Assembly: GCF_002355855.1 (NCBI RefSeq)
Contig: NZ_AP017655.1
Coordinates: 2,731,001-2,795,000 of the forward strand
Reading direction: 5' to 3'
DNA from: Sphingobium cloacae
GTDB taxonomy: Bacteria; Pseudomonadota; Alphaproteobacteria; Sphingomonadales; Sphingomonadaceae
DNA: 64,000 bases
Of the stretch, positions 17,159 to 25,710 are shown piece after piece. A program made the translations under genes and the position numbers. The stretch's first letter is position 1. The number at the start of each line of letters is the position of its first letter. The notes under the pieces are model-generated. The model was given only the letters and a program-made list of their open reading frames with translations. It did not search any database and was not told the DNA's origin.

Positions 17159-18282
17159 TCGCACGCGCCTTCGCCGCGACGTTCCGGGCGATAGGGAGCG
17201 ACAGCACGGCGCTGACGCTGCTGATCGGTTCGGCGATCCTCTATTCCTTCTTCTATCCCAGCGCCTATTCGGGCGAGGTGCCCACCCGCATCCCCGTCGC
17301 GGTCGTGGACATGGACCATAGCGCCGCCAGCCGCGCGCTGACCGTCAGGCTGGGCGCGCTGCAACAGGCGGAGGTCGTGGCGCGTCCCGCCTCGCCGGAA
17401 CAGGCGCTGCGCTGGATGCAGGACCGGCGGGCGAGCGCCATCGTCATCATTCCCGAAGGGTTCGAGCGGCATATCCTGCGCGGGGAGCAGGCCACGGTCG
17501 CCCTCTATGGCAATGGCGCCTATCTGCTGCGCGGCAGCACCGCGCTGGCGGGCGTGGGAGCGGCGCTGGGCGCGGCGGGACGGGCGGCGGCGACCGATCA
17601 GGCGATGGCGCTGGGCGCGCCCGCCCCGCCCGCGCTCGCCCTGATCCAGCGTCCGCTGTTCAATACGCGCGAAGGCTATGGCAGCACGGTGTTTCCCGGC
17701 GTCACCTTCATCATCATCCACCAGACGCTGCTCATCGGGCTGGCGCTGCTGGCCGCAACCATGCGCGAACGGCATGGGCCGCTGGCCTTCCGCCCGCAGG
17801 AGCTGCTGGGGATCGCGCTCGCCTTCTTCACCATAGGCTATGCGAATGTCGCTTATTATGCGGGCTTCGTCTTCTGGTTCCAGGACATGCCGCGCGCGGC
17901 GGGGAGCTTGGGCGCGCTGGCCGCGGCGGCGGCGCTGTTCGTCGCGGCGACGGTGGCGGCGGCGCTGGCGCTGGCGAGCTTCTTCAAGACCCGGGAGCGG
18001 CCGATCCAGCTGTGGATCATCACATCCGTGCCGATCTATTTCCTCTCGGGCCTGTCATGGCCGGTGGAGGCGACGCCGGGCTGGCTGGCGGGGCTGGCGC
18101 GGCTGTTGCCCACGACGCCCGGCATCCAGTTGATGGTGGGGATCAACCAGATGGGCGCGAGCCTGTGGGACCAGAGAAGCGAACTGCTCAACCTGGCGGT
18201 GCTGGCGCTGCTCTATGGCGGGATGGCCGCCGTCCGTTACTGCCGGGGCGGCAGTGCGGGGGAGCGCCGCCATAGGGCCTGA
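17155..18282 (+). CDS. ABC-2-type transporter permease, second subunit
   Basis: 375 residues with the same plan as its neighbour: a first helix at about 19-36, a periplasmic domain starting TRIPVAVVDMDHSAASRALT, then helices between about 180 and 365. The first helix segment SAILYSFFYPSAY is typical of the YhhJ/YbhR-like branch. The start overlaps the preceding stop (ATGA at 17155-17158). As the two permeases differ in sequence, a heterodimer is likely. The needed nucleotide-binding protein must come from elsewhere, or the pair works without one. Confidence 0.85.
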   Translation: MIARAFAATFRAIGSDSTALTLLIGSAILYSFFYPSAYSGEVPTRIPVAVVDMDHSAASRALTVRLGALQQAEVVARPASPEQALRWMQDRRASAIVIIPEGFERHILRGEQATVALYGNGAYLLRGSTALAGVGAALGAAGRAAATDQAMALGAPAPPALALIQRPLFNTREGYGSTVFPGVTFIIIHQTLLIGLALLAATMRERHGPLAFRPQELLGIALAFFTIGYANVAYYAGFVFWFQDMPRAAGSLGALAAAAALFVAATVAAALALASFFKTRERPIQLWIITSVPIYFLSGLSWPVEATPGWLAGLARLLPTTPGIQLMVGINQMGASLWDQRSELLNLAVLALLYGGMAAVRYCRGGSAGERRHRA

Positions 18283-18290
18283 ACGCGCGC

Positions 18291-18397
18291 CTAGAGCATG
18301 ATCCGTTCATGCTGAATCGGATCATGCTCTGATTCTCTTTTATTTTCCGCATTTTCCGAGCCAGCAGATGCAGCCATCTGCTTCGAAAATGCTCTAG
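18291..18397. repeat. 107-bp palindromic intergenic element (MITE/REP-like)
   Basis: It is bounded by 9-bp perfect inverted ends, CTAGAGCAT (18291-18299) and ATGCTCTAG (18389-18397). Inside are two perfect hairpins: a 13-bp stem 18293-18305/18318-18330 and an 8-bp stem 18363-18370/18375-18382 with a CAGC loop. The right end contains the TAG stop of the TonB receptor. It lies between two convergent genes and could act as a two-way terminator. Confidence 0.7.
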
Positions 18398-20418
18398 CGC
18401 GCGAACCGGACGCCGATCCACAAGGTTCGCGGCGTGCCCAGATCCATCGATCCGCCCGCGTTGCGCGTCACCACCTCCTCATCGAACAGATTTTCGCCGC
18501 GCGCGACGAGCGTGACGCCACGGCCCAGCGGCAGGCTCGCGACGGCATCCACGGTCAGCGCATCGGGCAGCGCGTTGCTCTGAAGATCGTCTTCATATTG
18601 CTTCGACACATAACGCAGCGTGGTGGAGAGCGACGGCCCCGCCTGCGGCCGCCACGCCAGCGTCGCGCTGGCCGCGTGGCGCGGGCTTTGCGCGGGCCTC
18701 AGGCCGTCGAACGGTTCGCCGGGCGCCCGCACCTTGCTGCGGCTATAGGCGTAAGAAGCGGAAAGCTGGAAATCGCTGATCCGGCCCGATGCCGTCAGTT
18801 CCACGCCCCTGGCGATCACCGCGTCGACATTGCGCCGCTGGCGGGAGGTCGGCCCGGTCGTCACATTGGCGATGGCGTTGTCCAGCCGGTTGTAGAAAGC
18901 CGTCGCCGCCAGCATCAGGCCGGGCAGGGGCGTGAAATCGATCCCGGCCTCCACGCCCTTCAGCTTTTCCGGGGACAGGGCGGCGTTGGCCTCCGTCCGG
19001 ATGGGGAAGACCATGAAGGGCCGGTACAGTTCGTTGAGCGTCGGCAGGCGGAAGCCGGTATAGCCCGCCGCACGGAACGCGACGGCTTCGTCGACCCGGA
19101 CCAGCGCCCCGGCGCGCCCGGAAAACTGCCAGTCGGAACGGGTCGCGAAGTCGTTGTTCACCGTGACGAGGCCATGGGCGTCCGCCTCCCGGAAGAAGCC
19201 GCCGCTGATCCGCCAATGATCGGCCCGCACGCCTCCGGTCAGGATGAGGTTGCCGATCGTCCAGTCATCCTCCGCGAAGACGCCCGTCGTGATCTGGTCG
19301 CCGCCCGCATGACGGCGCGCCGTCACCGGATTGGCGGGATTGCCCGCATTATAGGCGTCCTCAAACATGTCGCCCGTGGCGAAGCGGGTATCCGCGCCGA
19401 TCCGCAGCACATGGTCCGGGCCGACCGGCGGGCGCAGCTCGATCTTGCCGCCGATGCCGGTGGAGGGCGTGTTCCTCTGGTCGAGCGACTGGCGGAAAGG
19501 GGCGTTGGACGAAATGACGATGTTGGAGAAGTTGCGCGCCTGGACATAGGCGAGCGCGTCGACCTGCCACGCCCCCCGCGCAATATAGCGGATGGAGGCG
19601 TCCTGCCCCTCGCTCATGCTGTCCGCGCCGCGAAAGCGCAGGGTGCGGTCGTCATGGAAGACGGTCGCGCGGAATTGCAGTTCGGACGTGGCCGACAGCG
19701 GCGCGACGGCGCGCAGATTGGCCGACCAGCCGTCATAGGCGGCCGGCACGGTCGCCGCGACGCGCTGGTCGCGCGGCGTGGTCTGGAAGCCGTCGCCCCG
19801 GTCCCAGCGCCCCGACAGCGACACATAACCCCCGCCTAGATCGGGCGTGATCGTCGCGGCCAGCTCCGTCGCGTCCTTGCTGCCGTAGAAGGCGCTGGCG
19901 GCGAGGGTGGGAAGCTGCGAGCGGGTGGCGCTGGCCAGTTCGATCGTGCCCGCGACCGCTCCGGCGCCAAAGGCGCCCACGCCGCCGCCGCGCGTCACCC
20001 GCACCACCGAAAGCCGGTCGGGCACCAGCGCGCCGAAGGGGATATAGCCGAAAAAGGGATCGGCCATCGGCACGCCGTCCAGCAGCACCAGCGTGCGGCT
20101 GGAAGCATTGCCGCCCAGCGCCCGCAACGTCGCCCCCTGCGCCGAGGGATTGGCGGAGCGGCTGTCGGACCGGCGGAACTGCTGGAAACCGGCCACATCG
20201 GACAGCACATTCTCGATCCGCCCGGACGCGGCATCGGTCAGCCGGTCGCGGTCGATCACCACGGAACCATAAGCCGGGCTGCCGGGCGGCAGCGGCAGTC
20301 CGGCGCCGGTCACGACGATATTGGGCTGCCCCTGCGGCTGCGCATCCGCTTCCGTTTGCGCCAGCGCCGTGCCGGTTGCCGCCGCGGCCAGAGCGATCGA
20401 AAACGGCAGATATTTCAC
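18394..20418 (-). CDS. TonB-dependent outer-membrane receptor
   Basis: About 674 residues. The GTG at 20418 gives a proper signal peptide (KYLPFSIALAAAATGTALAQ) and has an AAGGGGA ribosome site; a longer frame to 20526 reads through the promoter. Next come a TonB-box-like NIVVTGAG segment, the plug domain (about 40-150; ENVLSDVAGFQQFRRSDSR, LLDGVPMADPF) and a 22-strand-type barrel ending in an aromatic/Arg residue pattern (LWIGVRFAR) as the assembly machinery requires. The plug resembles BtuB/siderophore receptors; the ligand is not determinable. It is convergent with the exporter operon, which together with PepSY points to siderophore or metal traffic. Confidence 0.88.
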   Translation of the reverse strand: MKYLPFSIALAAAATGTALAQTEADAQPQGQPNIVVTGAGLPLPPGSPAYGSVVIDRDRLTDAASGRIENVLSDVAGFQQFRRSDSRSANPSAQGATLRALGGNASSRTLVLLDGVPMADPFFGYIPFGALVPDRLSVVRVTRGGGVGAFGAGAVAGTIELASATRSQLPTLAASAFYGSKDATELAATITPDLGGGYVSLSGRWDRGDGFQTTPRDQRVAATVPAAYDGWSANLRAVAPLSATSELQFRATVFHDDRTLRFRGADSMSEGQDASIRYIARGAWQVDALAYVQARNFSNIVISSNAPFRQSLDQRNTPSTGIGGKIELRPPVGPDHVLRIGADTRFATGDMFEDAYNAGNPANPVTARRHAGGDQITTGVFAEDDWTIGNLILTGGVRADHWRISGGFFREADAHGLVTVNNDFATRSDWQFSGRAGALVRVDEAVAFRAAGYTGFRLPTLNELYRPFMVFPIRTEANAALSPEKLKGVEAGIDFTPLPGLMLAATAFYNRLDNAIANVTTGPTSRQRRNVDAVIARGVELTASGRISDFQLSASYAYSRSKVRAPGEPFDGLRPAQSPRHAASATLAWRPQAGPSLSTTLRYVSKQYEDDLQSNALPDALTVDAVASLPLGRGVTLVARGENLFDEEVVTRNAGGSMDLGTPRTLWIGVRFAR

Positions 20419-20497
20419 GACGGAGTCCCCTTGTTCCCGTTCCATTGGCGTCAGCCGAAAAAGGCTCCACCCGTTCCTGTTGTCATTTGGCGTGGGG

Positions 20498-20526
20498 ACG
20501 TAAGGCGAGGGTCGAAACCCTGTCAA
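20498..20526 (-). promoter_or_regulatory. sigma-70-like promoter of the TonB receptor
   Basis: On the minus strand TTGACA (20526-20521) is followed 17 bases later by TTACGT (20503-20498). The -35 box is perfect and the spacing ideal; the -10 box is weak. Transcription would begin about 70-80 bases before the receptor start codon. No clear Fur box or cobalamin riboswitch is seen in the leader. Confidence 0.5.
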
Positions 20527-20715
20527 GCCGCATGGACTTCCAAGTCCAGCATCCGCGGCCGCTCATATGCGATCCGGGAAAGGCCATGCGTCGCCGGGAT
20601 CGGGCCGGGCAGGCGAGGAATTTTGCAGGAAAGCGGATTCCCCCTTGCCGAGGCGCCCAACCGCTGCTAGTTGGCCGCCTCACCCGCCGAGAGGGACATC
20701 CCTCCGGCCGCCAGA

Positions 20716-20790
20716 GCGGGCGTAGCTCAGGGGTAGAGCACAACCTTGCCAAGGTTGGGGTCGAGGGTTCGAATCCCTTCGCCCGCTCCA
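20716..20790 (+). tRNA. tRNA-Gly (GCC)
   Basis: A complete cloverleaf: acceptor stem GCGGGCG/CGCCCGC, D-arm with GTAGCTCAGGGGTAGAGC, anticodon loop TTGCCAA giving anticodon GCC, T-arm GAGGGTTCGAATCCCTT, discriminator T and an encoded CCA (20788-20790). Its 3' half from the anticodon loop onward is the attachment core of the integrative element to the right and stays intact after insertion. Confidence 0.97.
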
Positions 20791-20796
20791 GTTTTC
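20745..20796 (+). repeat. attL: 52-bp direct repeat in tRNA-Gly
   Basis: Bases 20745-20796, from CTTGCCAAGG through CCAGTTTTC, are repeated exactly at 51794-51845. The copy here is the functional tRNA end. Flanking bases differ at once on both sides, defining the crossover region of the integrase. Confidence 0.93.
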
Positions 20797-20819
20797 TCCA
20801 AGAAAACTAATTAATTGCA

Positions 20820-20838
20820 CCTCGCGTAGCTCGCGAGG
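20820..20838 (+). terminator. hairpin just inside the left end
   Basis: A perfect 7-bp stem CCTCGCG/CGCGAGG (20820-20826, 20832-20838) lies 24 bases past att. There is no U-tract, but its place fits a replacement terminator for the tRNA. A hairpin sits at the same offset after the right att copy. Confidence 0.4.
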
Positions 20839-20840
20839 CC

Positions 20841-20888
20841 TTAGTGACAAAGCTCCAATCGCTCGCCGTTGTCACCACATTGTCACCA
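20841..20888 (+). promoter_or_regulatory. putative integrase arm-type sites, left end
   Basis: Two direct copies of TTGTCACCA (20869-20877, 20880-20888), 11 bp apart start to start (one helical turn), preceded by an inverted, imperfect copy (ttAGTGACAA, 20841-20850). The same arrangement is found at the right end of the element, beside the integrase gene. Confidence 0.65.
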
Positions 20889-21215
20889 ATTCAAATCCAA
20901 CTCAGGGCTAGTCAGGCGTTCTCCCAAGTTCAGCTTAGACTGATCGTATCGATCGCCGATCTCAAGCCTGTCGGCCCGAGTGAGCGACTTTGGCATAGGC
21001 ACTGGTAGGCGGATCGCTCGCTCCGCCGCAGAACCAACCACTCGCATTAGCCGCTGATCCCTGGGCTCGAAGCCTGTCCTCCTTCAATCAACCCGTGAAG
21101 GGTCCGCTACGCGTGCGCGTGCGGCCGCAGCTTTGCTGCGGTGATTGCGGCCAGCCCCCGGCCTGTGGGGCGACTGTCGAGCGGGGTGGTCCCGCTCCAA
21201 GGCAGGAGCCGCAAC
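20889..21215. other. non-coding left end of the element
   Basis: About 330 bases with no supported gene. It holds the motif ATCAACCCGTGAAGGGTC (21087-21104), repeated with one mismatch at the end of the window (63980-63997), and a Gly/Pro-rich GC stretch leading to the small gene at 21216. The leader contains a hairpin-prone GCAGC-TTT-GCTGC (about 21127-21139). Confidence 0.4.
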
Positions 21216-21380
21216 ATGCCACTGGCAACCGCACAATCGCTTGGCTGGAACCTCTCCCGGACGCTGATGACGGTCATCGTCCTCATTGAAACCAATCAGG
21301 GCTACTTCGTCATCCCCGCTGACGAATTTGATGGCGACCCCGAACAGGTGGTTCGCGAATATGACCCCTTCAGCCGCTAA
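21216..21380 (+). CDS. small hypothetical protein, 54 aa
   Basis: An ATG at 21216 is preceded by AGGAG about eight bases upstream. The short protein has a hydrophobic beta-like core (MTVIVLIETNQGYFVIPADE) and an acidic C-terminus. No family recognised. Its leader contains a sequence repeated at the far end of the window, so a second copy of this gene may follow the window in the next element. A shorter form starting at residue 18 is possible. Confidence 0.5.
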   Translation: MPLATAQSLGWNLSRTLMTVIVLIETNQGYFVIPADEFDGDPEQVVREYDPFSR

Positions 21381-21485
21381 TCTCAGGCACATTTCGCCTT
21401 TTCGGCCTGCGCCCTGTCGTGCTATTCTTGCACCGCAGATTGCGCTGAGGTGGTGGTGGCGAGCGCGTCCAGACAAGGGACGCTT

Positions 21486-21965
21486 ATGACCATTTTTCTC
21501 ATCCTCGGGGCCGTTGCTGGCCTTTATGTGCTCGCGCTGCTCTTCCGCCTCGCCAGCTACGCGCTGCCTGTCTATGCTGGGCTCACTTGTGCTTTCCTGC
21601 TGCTCCGCCATGATGTCGGCCATCTCGGAGCAATCCTGGGCGGACTGACGGCAGGCATTGCAACGCTTCTGATTGGACAGGGCCTCATCGCCTTTGTCCG
21701 CTCTCCCATGCTCCGTGTCGGGATCGCGTTCCTCTTTGCCATACCCGCGGGCATTGCCGGTTTTCAGGCGGCGCACGCGCTTGGATCACTGGCAACGGAC
21801 AACAGCATGCTGCTGGCGATCCTTGGATCTATTGCCGCTATGGCGACATCTCTCTCTGCATGGCGAAGCGTGACGATGTCGGAGCGTGACACGTGCGTCA
21901 CCTCACAGTTTGCCGGTCCCGTCGGTGGGCAAGCTTCTACAGCCCAAGCAATGTCGGCCGAGTGA
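21486..21965 (+). CDS. small polytopic membrane protein, 159 aa
   Basis: From the ATG at 21486, which begins a hydrophobic N-terminus (TIFLILGAVAGLYVLALLF). Further hydrophobic segments lie near 28-42, 45-68, 73-97 and 103-122, so four or five membrane helices, followed by a soluble 30-residue tail rich in Ser/Thr/Gln. It is encoded 105 bases after the small gene and likely belongs to the same left-end module. No recognised family, no catalytic motifs. Confidence 0.55.
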   Translation: MTIFLILGAVAGLYVLALLFRLASYALPVYAGLTCAFLLLRHDVGHLGAILGGLTAGIATLLIGQGLIAFVRSPMLRVGIAFLFAIPAGIAGFQAAHALGSLATDNSMLLAILGSIAAMATSLSAWRSVTMSERDTCVTSQFAGPVGGQASTAQAMSAE

Positions 21966-22285
21966 TGGCGTGAGGGGGCAATACCGCCGGTCCAGTCGCT
22001 TCCTTTGCTTGGCCGATTTTGAACCGAGGGTTCAGGGCCAGCGTTCACCCGAGCCAGTGCATGCGATCAGCATCTGGCGTCCTTCCCGGCAGAACCGACC
22101 AGTACGACCTCTTTCGATCCGCGCCCATGTCAGCAAGACGCTTCGCTTGGCAGGCTAGCCGCAACGGTGCTTGCCGCACTTTCTTCCCCCGGCGTTCCGC
22201 CGTTCCTCGCGCAACAAGAAAGCCCGGCCACACCGTCCTTCGCTAACGCTGCGGGCTGACGCTGCGGCGCCTGTCACTGGCTGAC
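21966..22285. other. 320-bp gap before IS21 copy 1
   Basis: No supported gene. GC-rich, with short repeated CGCTGCGG-type words. The IS21 copy interrupts it at 22286 and no sequence on its far side is visibly the continuation, which suggests a rearrangement at this IS copy. Confidence 0.4.
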
Positions 22286-22461
22286 TGTCAAACGGCGTTC
22301 AAAAGGGACCCCCGATCGGCGTCGAAGAGGGACCCCCTTTTTCGGATATGATGTTGGTTTGTTGAAGATGGCCTTGCGCTGCGTGCGGCGGAGGGCGGGC
22401 GTAGCCCGACCGGAGGCGCGCGCAGCGCAAGATAGATTTTTGAAGGCGCCGAAGGTAGCGG

Positions 22462-23193
22462 TCAGCTGCGGTTTTTGAAGCGCCAGCTGTCGTTGCCCGT
22501 CTCGATGATATCGCAGTGGTGGGTGACGCGGTCGAGCAGCGCCGTAGTCATCTTGGGATCCCCGAAGACGGTAGGCCACTCGCCGAAGGCAAGGTTGGTG
22601 GTGATGATGACGCTGGTGCGCTCATAAAGCTTGCTGATGAGGTGGAACAGCAACTGCCCTCCCGAGCGTGCGAACGGCAGATATCCAAGCTCGTCGAGCA
22701 CGATCAGATCGAGCCGCGACAGCTGCGCCGCCAGGGTCCCGCCTTTGCCGATCCGGGTCTCCTCTTCGAGGCGTGTCACCAGATCGACGGTGTTGAAGTA
22801 GCGGGCGCGAGCGCCCCTTCGCACGACATTGGCGGTGATCGCGATGGCGAGGTGGGTCTTGCCTGTCCCCGTGCCGCCGACCAGCACGATATTGCGGCGA
22901 GGCGGGAGGAAGGAGCCATCGTGAAGGGAGCGGATCATCTCCTCATTGATCGGTGTGCCCTCGAAGCTGAACCGCTCCAGGTCCTTCACCACGGGCAGCC
23001 TCGCAGCCGTCATCCGATAGCGGATGGAGGCTGCATCCCGGTGGGTCGCCTCAGCACGGAGCAGGTCGGTCAGTATCTCCATGGTGGTGCGCTTGCGCTG
23101 GAGGCCGGTGGTGACCGCCTCGTCGAACGCCGCCGCCATGCCCTTGAGTCCGAGGCCGCGCATCGTGTCGATCATATCATGCCGCTGCATCAT
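22462..23193 (-). CDS. istB: IS21 helper ATPase IstB, copy 1
   Basis: 243 residues from the ATG at 23193. An AAA+ ATPase related to DnaC: Walker [10 protein letters not shown] (about 105-113), Walker [13 protein letters not shown] (about 162-173), sensor-like TTNLAFGEW (197-205). It loads the transposase on target DNA and stimulates strand transfer. It overlaps istA by 17 bases (23177-23193), as usual in IS21. Identical to the product of copy 2. Confidence 0.92.
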   Translation of the reverse strand: MMQRHDMIDTMRGLGLKGMAAAFDEAVTTGLQRKRTTMEILTDLLRAEATHRDAASIRYRMTAARLPVVKDLERFSFEGTPINEEMIRSLHDGSFLPPRRNIVLVGGTGTGKTHLAIAITANVVRRGARARYFNTVDLVTRLEEETRIGKGGTLAAQLSRLDLIVLDELGYLPFARSGGQLLFHLISKLYERTSVIITTNLAFGEWPTVFGDPKMTTALLDRVTHHCDIIETGNDSWRFKNRS

Positions 23194-24691
23194 AGCCTCG
23201 CAGCAGATCATAGCGGGCACAGTCGGCGAGCGGAGGATGCTGCAGCATCCGGTCTTCCGAAGTGACGATGCTGTGGGGTGTCGCCGGCTCGCGGCGCCGG
23301 GAGAGGATGTTGAGGATCAGCTCGTCGCTGGCCGTTCCGTTCGCCAACGCTTCGCGCACGGCAGCCTCTACCGGCTCCAGGCCATCGGTGAGCACCGCCG
23401 AGAGGACCCGCACGAACCTGCGATCGGCCTCGTCCCCGGTGCCGAGCCTTCGCCGTAATCGGTGCAGGGCGGGCGGCAGATCCCAGTCCTGGAACGGTGC
23501 GCCGTTACGCAGCGCGCCGGGCTTGTGCGCGAGGACCGGCAGATAATGCCAGGGATCGTATATCGTGCGGTTCCGACCGAAGTGGCGCTCATGCTCCCCG
23601 ACGATCGCATCGCCGCAGCGTATGACGATGCGATCGGCATAGGAGCGCACCTGAACGGTCCGGCGTGCGGCCGTCGACATGACCGAGTAGCGGTTGCGAT
23701 CGAAGCTGATGAGGCAGGTGCCGGTGACGGCATGCTCGCTCTCATGGAAGCCGTCGAACGGTGCCAGGATCGGCTGCAGGGCCGGTCGCTCCATATCCAG
23801 CGCCTCGGCGACGGTAATATCCCCGCGTTCGGGATGGGCATGATGCTCGGCCCAGCGCCGGCACTCGGCCTCCAGCCACCCGTTGAGCTCGGCCAGGCTG
23901 GCGAACCGGAGTCGCGGCTGGAAGAAGCGGCCTCGGATCGTCTGGACCTGCTGCTCGACCTGGCCCTTCTCCCATCCCGCCGCCGGCGAGCAGGCGGTCG
24001 GCTCGACCATGTAATGATCGGTCATGATCAGGAAGCGGCGGTTGAACACACGCTCCTTGCCGGTGAACACGGCCGTCACCGCCGTCTTCATATTATCGTA
24101 GATACCGCGTCGCGGCACACCGCCGAAGAACGCGAACGCCCGGGCATGGGCATCGAACAGCATCTCCTGGCCCTCGCGCGGATAGGCCCGGACATAGGGT
24201 GCGCGCGAGTCGCAGAGACGCATATGCGCCACCTTCACCCGCATCGGCTTGCCGGCGATCTCCACATCCTCGTGGCTCCAGTCGAACTGGTAGGCCTCAC
24301 CCGGCTGGAAGGTCATCGGGATGAACGCCGGTGCGCCTTCGCCAGCATCCTTCCGCCGCGCAGCACGCCAGCGCGCCGCATAGCGGCGCACCGCATCATA
24401 GGATCCATCGAACCCCTCGCGCACCAGCAGGTCATGGATACGCGTCATCCGTAGCCGATCGCGGCGGCCGCGCCCCTCGTTCTCCTCAAGCAGCGCATCG
24501 AGACGATCCTGATAAGGACCGATCCGCGGCAGCGGCTGGACTTTGCGCTGATAGTTGAACGCCGCCTCCGGCGACCGGATCGCCTTGCGGACTACCTTCC
24601 GCGACAAACGAAGGTCGCGCGCGATCGCCTTGATCGCCTTCCCCCCTGCATGCTCACGCCGAATCCGAACCACTGTCTCCACGATCAACAT
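23177..24691 (-). CDS. istA: IS21 transposase IstA, copy 1
   Basis: 504 residues. N-terminal helix-turn-helix ([19 protein letters not shown], about 19-37), then the rve/DDE integrase core with first Asp in [16 protein letters not shown] context (about 135-146), second Asp in [10 protein letters not shown] (about 196-205) and the Glu near [10 protein letters not shown] (about 239-248). It cuts and joins element ends together with IstB. Intact and identical to copy 2, so at least one copy moved or was duplicated recently. Confidence 0.92.
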   Translation of the reverse strand: MLIVETVVRIRREHAGGKAIKAIARDLRLSRKVVRKAIRSPEAAFNYQRKVQPLPRIGPYQDRLDALLEENEGRGRRDRLRMTRIHDLLVREGFDGSYDAVRRYAARWRAARRKDAGEGAPAFIPMTFQPGEAYQFDWSHEDVEIAGKPMRVKVAHMRLCDSRAPYVRAYPREGQEMLFDAHARAFAFFGGVPRRGIYDNMKTAVTAVFTGKERVFNRRFLIMTDHYMVEPTACSPAAGWEKGQVEQQVQTIRGRFFQPRLRFASLAELNGWLEAECRRWAEHHAHPERGDITVAEALDMERPALQPILAPFDGFHESEHAVTGTCLISFDRNRYSVMSTAARRTVQVRSYADRIVIRCGDAIVGEHERHFGRNRTIYDPWHYLPVLAHKPGALRNGAPFQDWDLPPALHRLRRRLGTGDEADRRFVRVLSAVLTDGLEPVEAAVREALANGTASDELILNILSRRREPATPHSIVTSEDRMLQHPPLADCARYDLLRGYDAAA

Positions 24692-24924
24692 CCCGTTCTC
24701 GCCAACTGATCAAAACCAGTCGGCCGACTAAATCCCCGGGATGAAGGGGTCCTTTTTGCACGCCGATCACCCCACGAAGGGGGTGCCTATTGCACGCTGA
24801 TCCTCACCAAATCCGGCTGAAAACCGATGGAAAGACGCTCAAAAAATGAACGTTGGTCCAGCCCAATCGAGGCCTATCGGCAGCACTTGGGCACAGACCT
24901 TCGATACTCATCCAGCTGAATTCT

Positions 24925-25710
24925 TTAATCGGCCACCCATATCTCGCTGCGGTGCCAGGCCAGACGGCTTCTCTGTTCATCCACCAACTGCAACGGCGGC
25001 GCTTTTTCCAGCGCCAGTGCAAGACGCGCTGATTTGCCAAGGCTGGGCGAGGCAATAGCATTGCCCAAGTCGTCGAAAGTCACCAGGCCGCTGTCGAATG
25101 CGGCGTCCCACAAGGACGACAGTAACAAACCATTGTGGACATTCAGCCTTTCCTGATCGCTTTCGCAATCGGCCCAAGGGATTATATGTGAGGCGCGAAG
25201 CAGTTGCGGCTCAACTACGCCAGTGAAGGGGCAAGTTCTGTTCCAGTAATCCATGACTGCTACCCGGAATCGATCCTGACCTATCCGGACCTTCTGAGCG
25301 CGTTCGGCCTCTGTGTCGCCCAGGTGAGAGGTTTCCCGAATGAAGTCTTCAAAGGGCAAAGTCGGCAGGCTCAGCGACAGGCGGTAGACTGCACTGACAC
25401 CGGCAAAGAGGGCGTCTCTGGTCATAAATGCAAAGGCTGCCGAATGTCCCTTCGCACATGGTCCGGCAGACTCTGCCTTGAGTTCCCGGGCTGCTCCTGG
25501 ATGAGCGACTGACAAGAAAAATGGCCCATGCAAGCCTGATGCTGTTGCAGCAACAGCTATCTCCCCCGGCGCTGATGCAGACGAGTAAAACAGCCAGCCA
25601 GCCGCCTGGCCTTGGGCAATGCGATACCCCTGACCGTTCGCGGCATCCCGCAGCTCAGATTCGAGAGCGAACGGGTAGCTGGATAGGCGCAGATTAGTAC
25701 TTGTTACCAT
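24925..25710 (-). CDS. HNH endonuclease, last gene of the defence-type operon
   Basis: 261 residues. The C-terminal half has the HNH_2-type nuclease motif: LLRASHIIPW (about 168-177), RLNVHNGLLL (188-197) and LWDAAFDSGLVTF, with His and Asn residues placed to bind metal and activate water. The N-terminal half (about 10-110) is an uncharacterised domain seen ahead of HNH domains in restriction-type proteins. The ATG overlaps the UvrD stop by seven bases, so it is the distal gene of the leftward operon that begins with the WYL regulator. It probably cuts DNA marked or unwound by the upstream proteins; that role is inferred. Confidence 0.8.
   Translation of the reverse strand: MVTSTNLRLSSYPFALESELRDAANGQGYRIAQGQAAGWLFYSSASAPGEIAVAATASGLHGPFFLSVAHPGAARELKAESAGPCAKGHSAAFAFMTRDALFAGVSAVYRLSLSLPTLPFEDFIRETSHLGDTEAERAQKVRIGQDRFRVAVMDYWNRTCPFTGVVEPQLLRASHIIPWADCESDQERLNVHNGLLLSSLWDAAFDSGLVTFDDLGNAIASPSLGKSARLALALEKAPPLQLVDEQRSRLAWHRSEIWVAD

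Larger units (their letters stand above)
22286..24806 (-). mobile_element. IS21-family element, copy 1
   Basis: 2521 bp, ends beginning TGTCAAACGGCG (left) and, on the other strand, TGAGGATCAGCG (right). Both ends carry repeated blocks of the form GATCGGCGT...AGG-ACCCC that IS21 transposases bind. It encodes istA and istB in one transcription unit on the minus strand. Copy 2 at 45052-47572 has the same length, identical proteins and opposite orientation. No matching target duplication is visible at this copy (left flank ends ..GGCTGAC, right flank begins CCAAATC). Confidence 0.9.

Noticed and set aside
18598..19839. 413-codon frame antisense to the TonB receptor
   Set aside because: Arg/Gly/Pro-rich shadow of a well-supported receptor gene.
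20419..20715. Cobalamin riboswitch upstream of the TonB receptor
   Set aside because: No conserved B12-box-like sequence or multi-arm fold was seen in the short leader; a plain sigma-70-like promoter explains the region.
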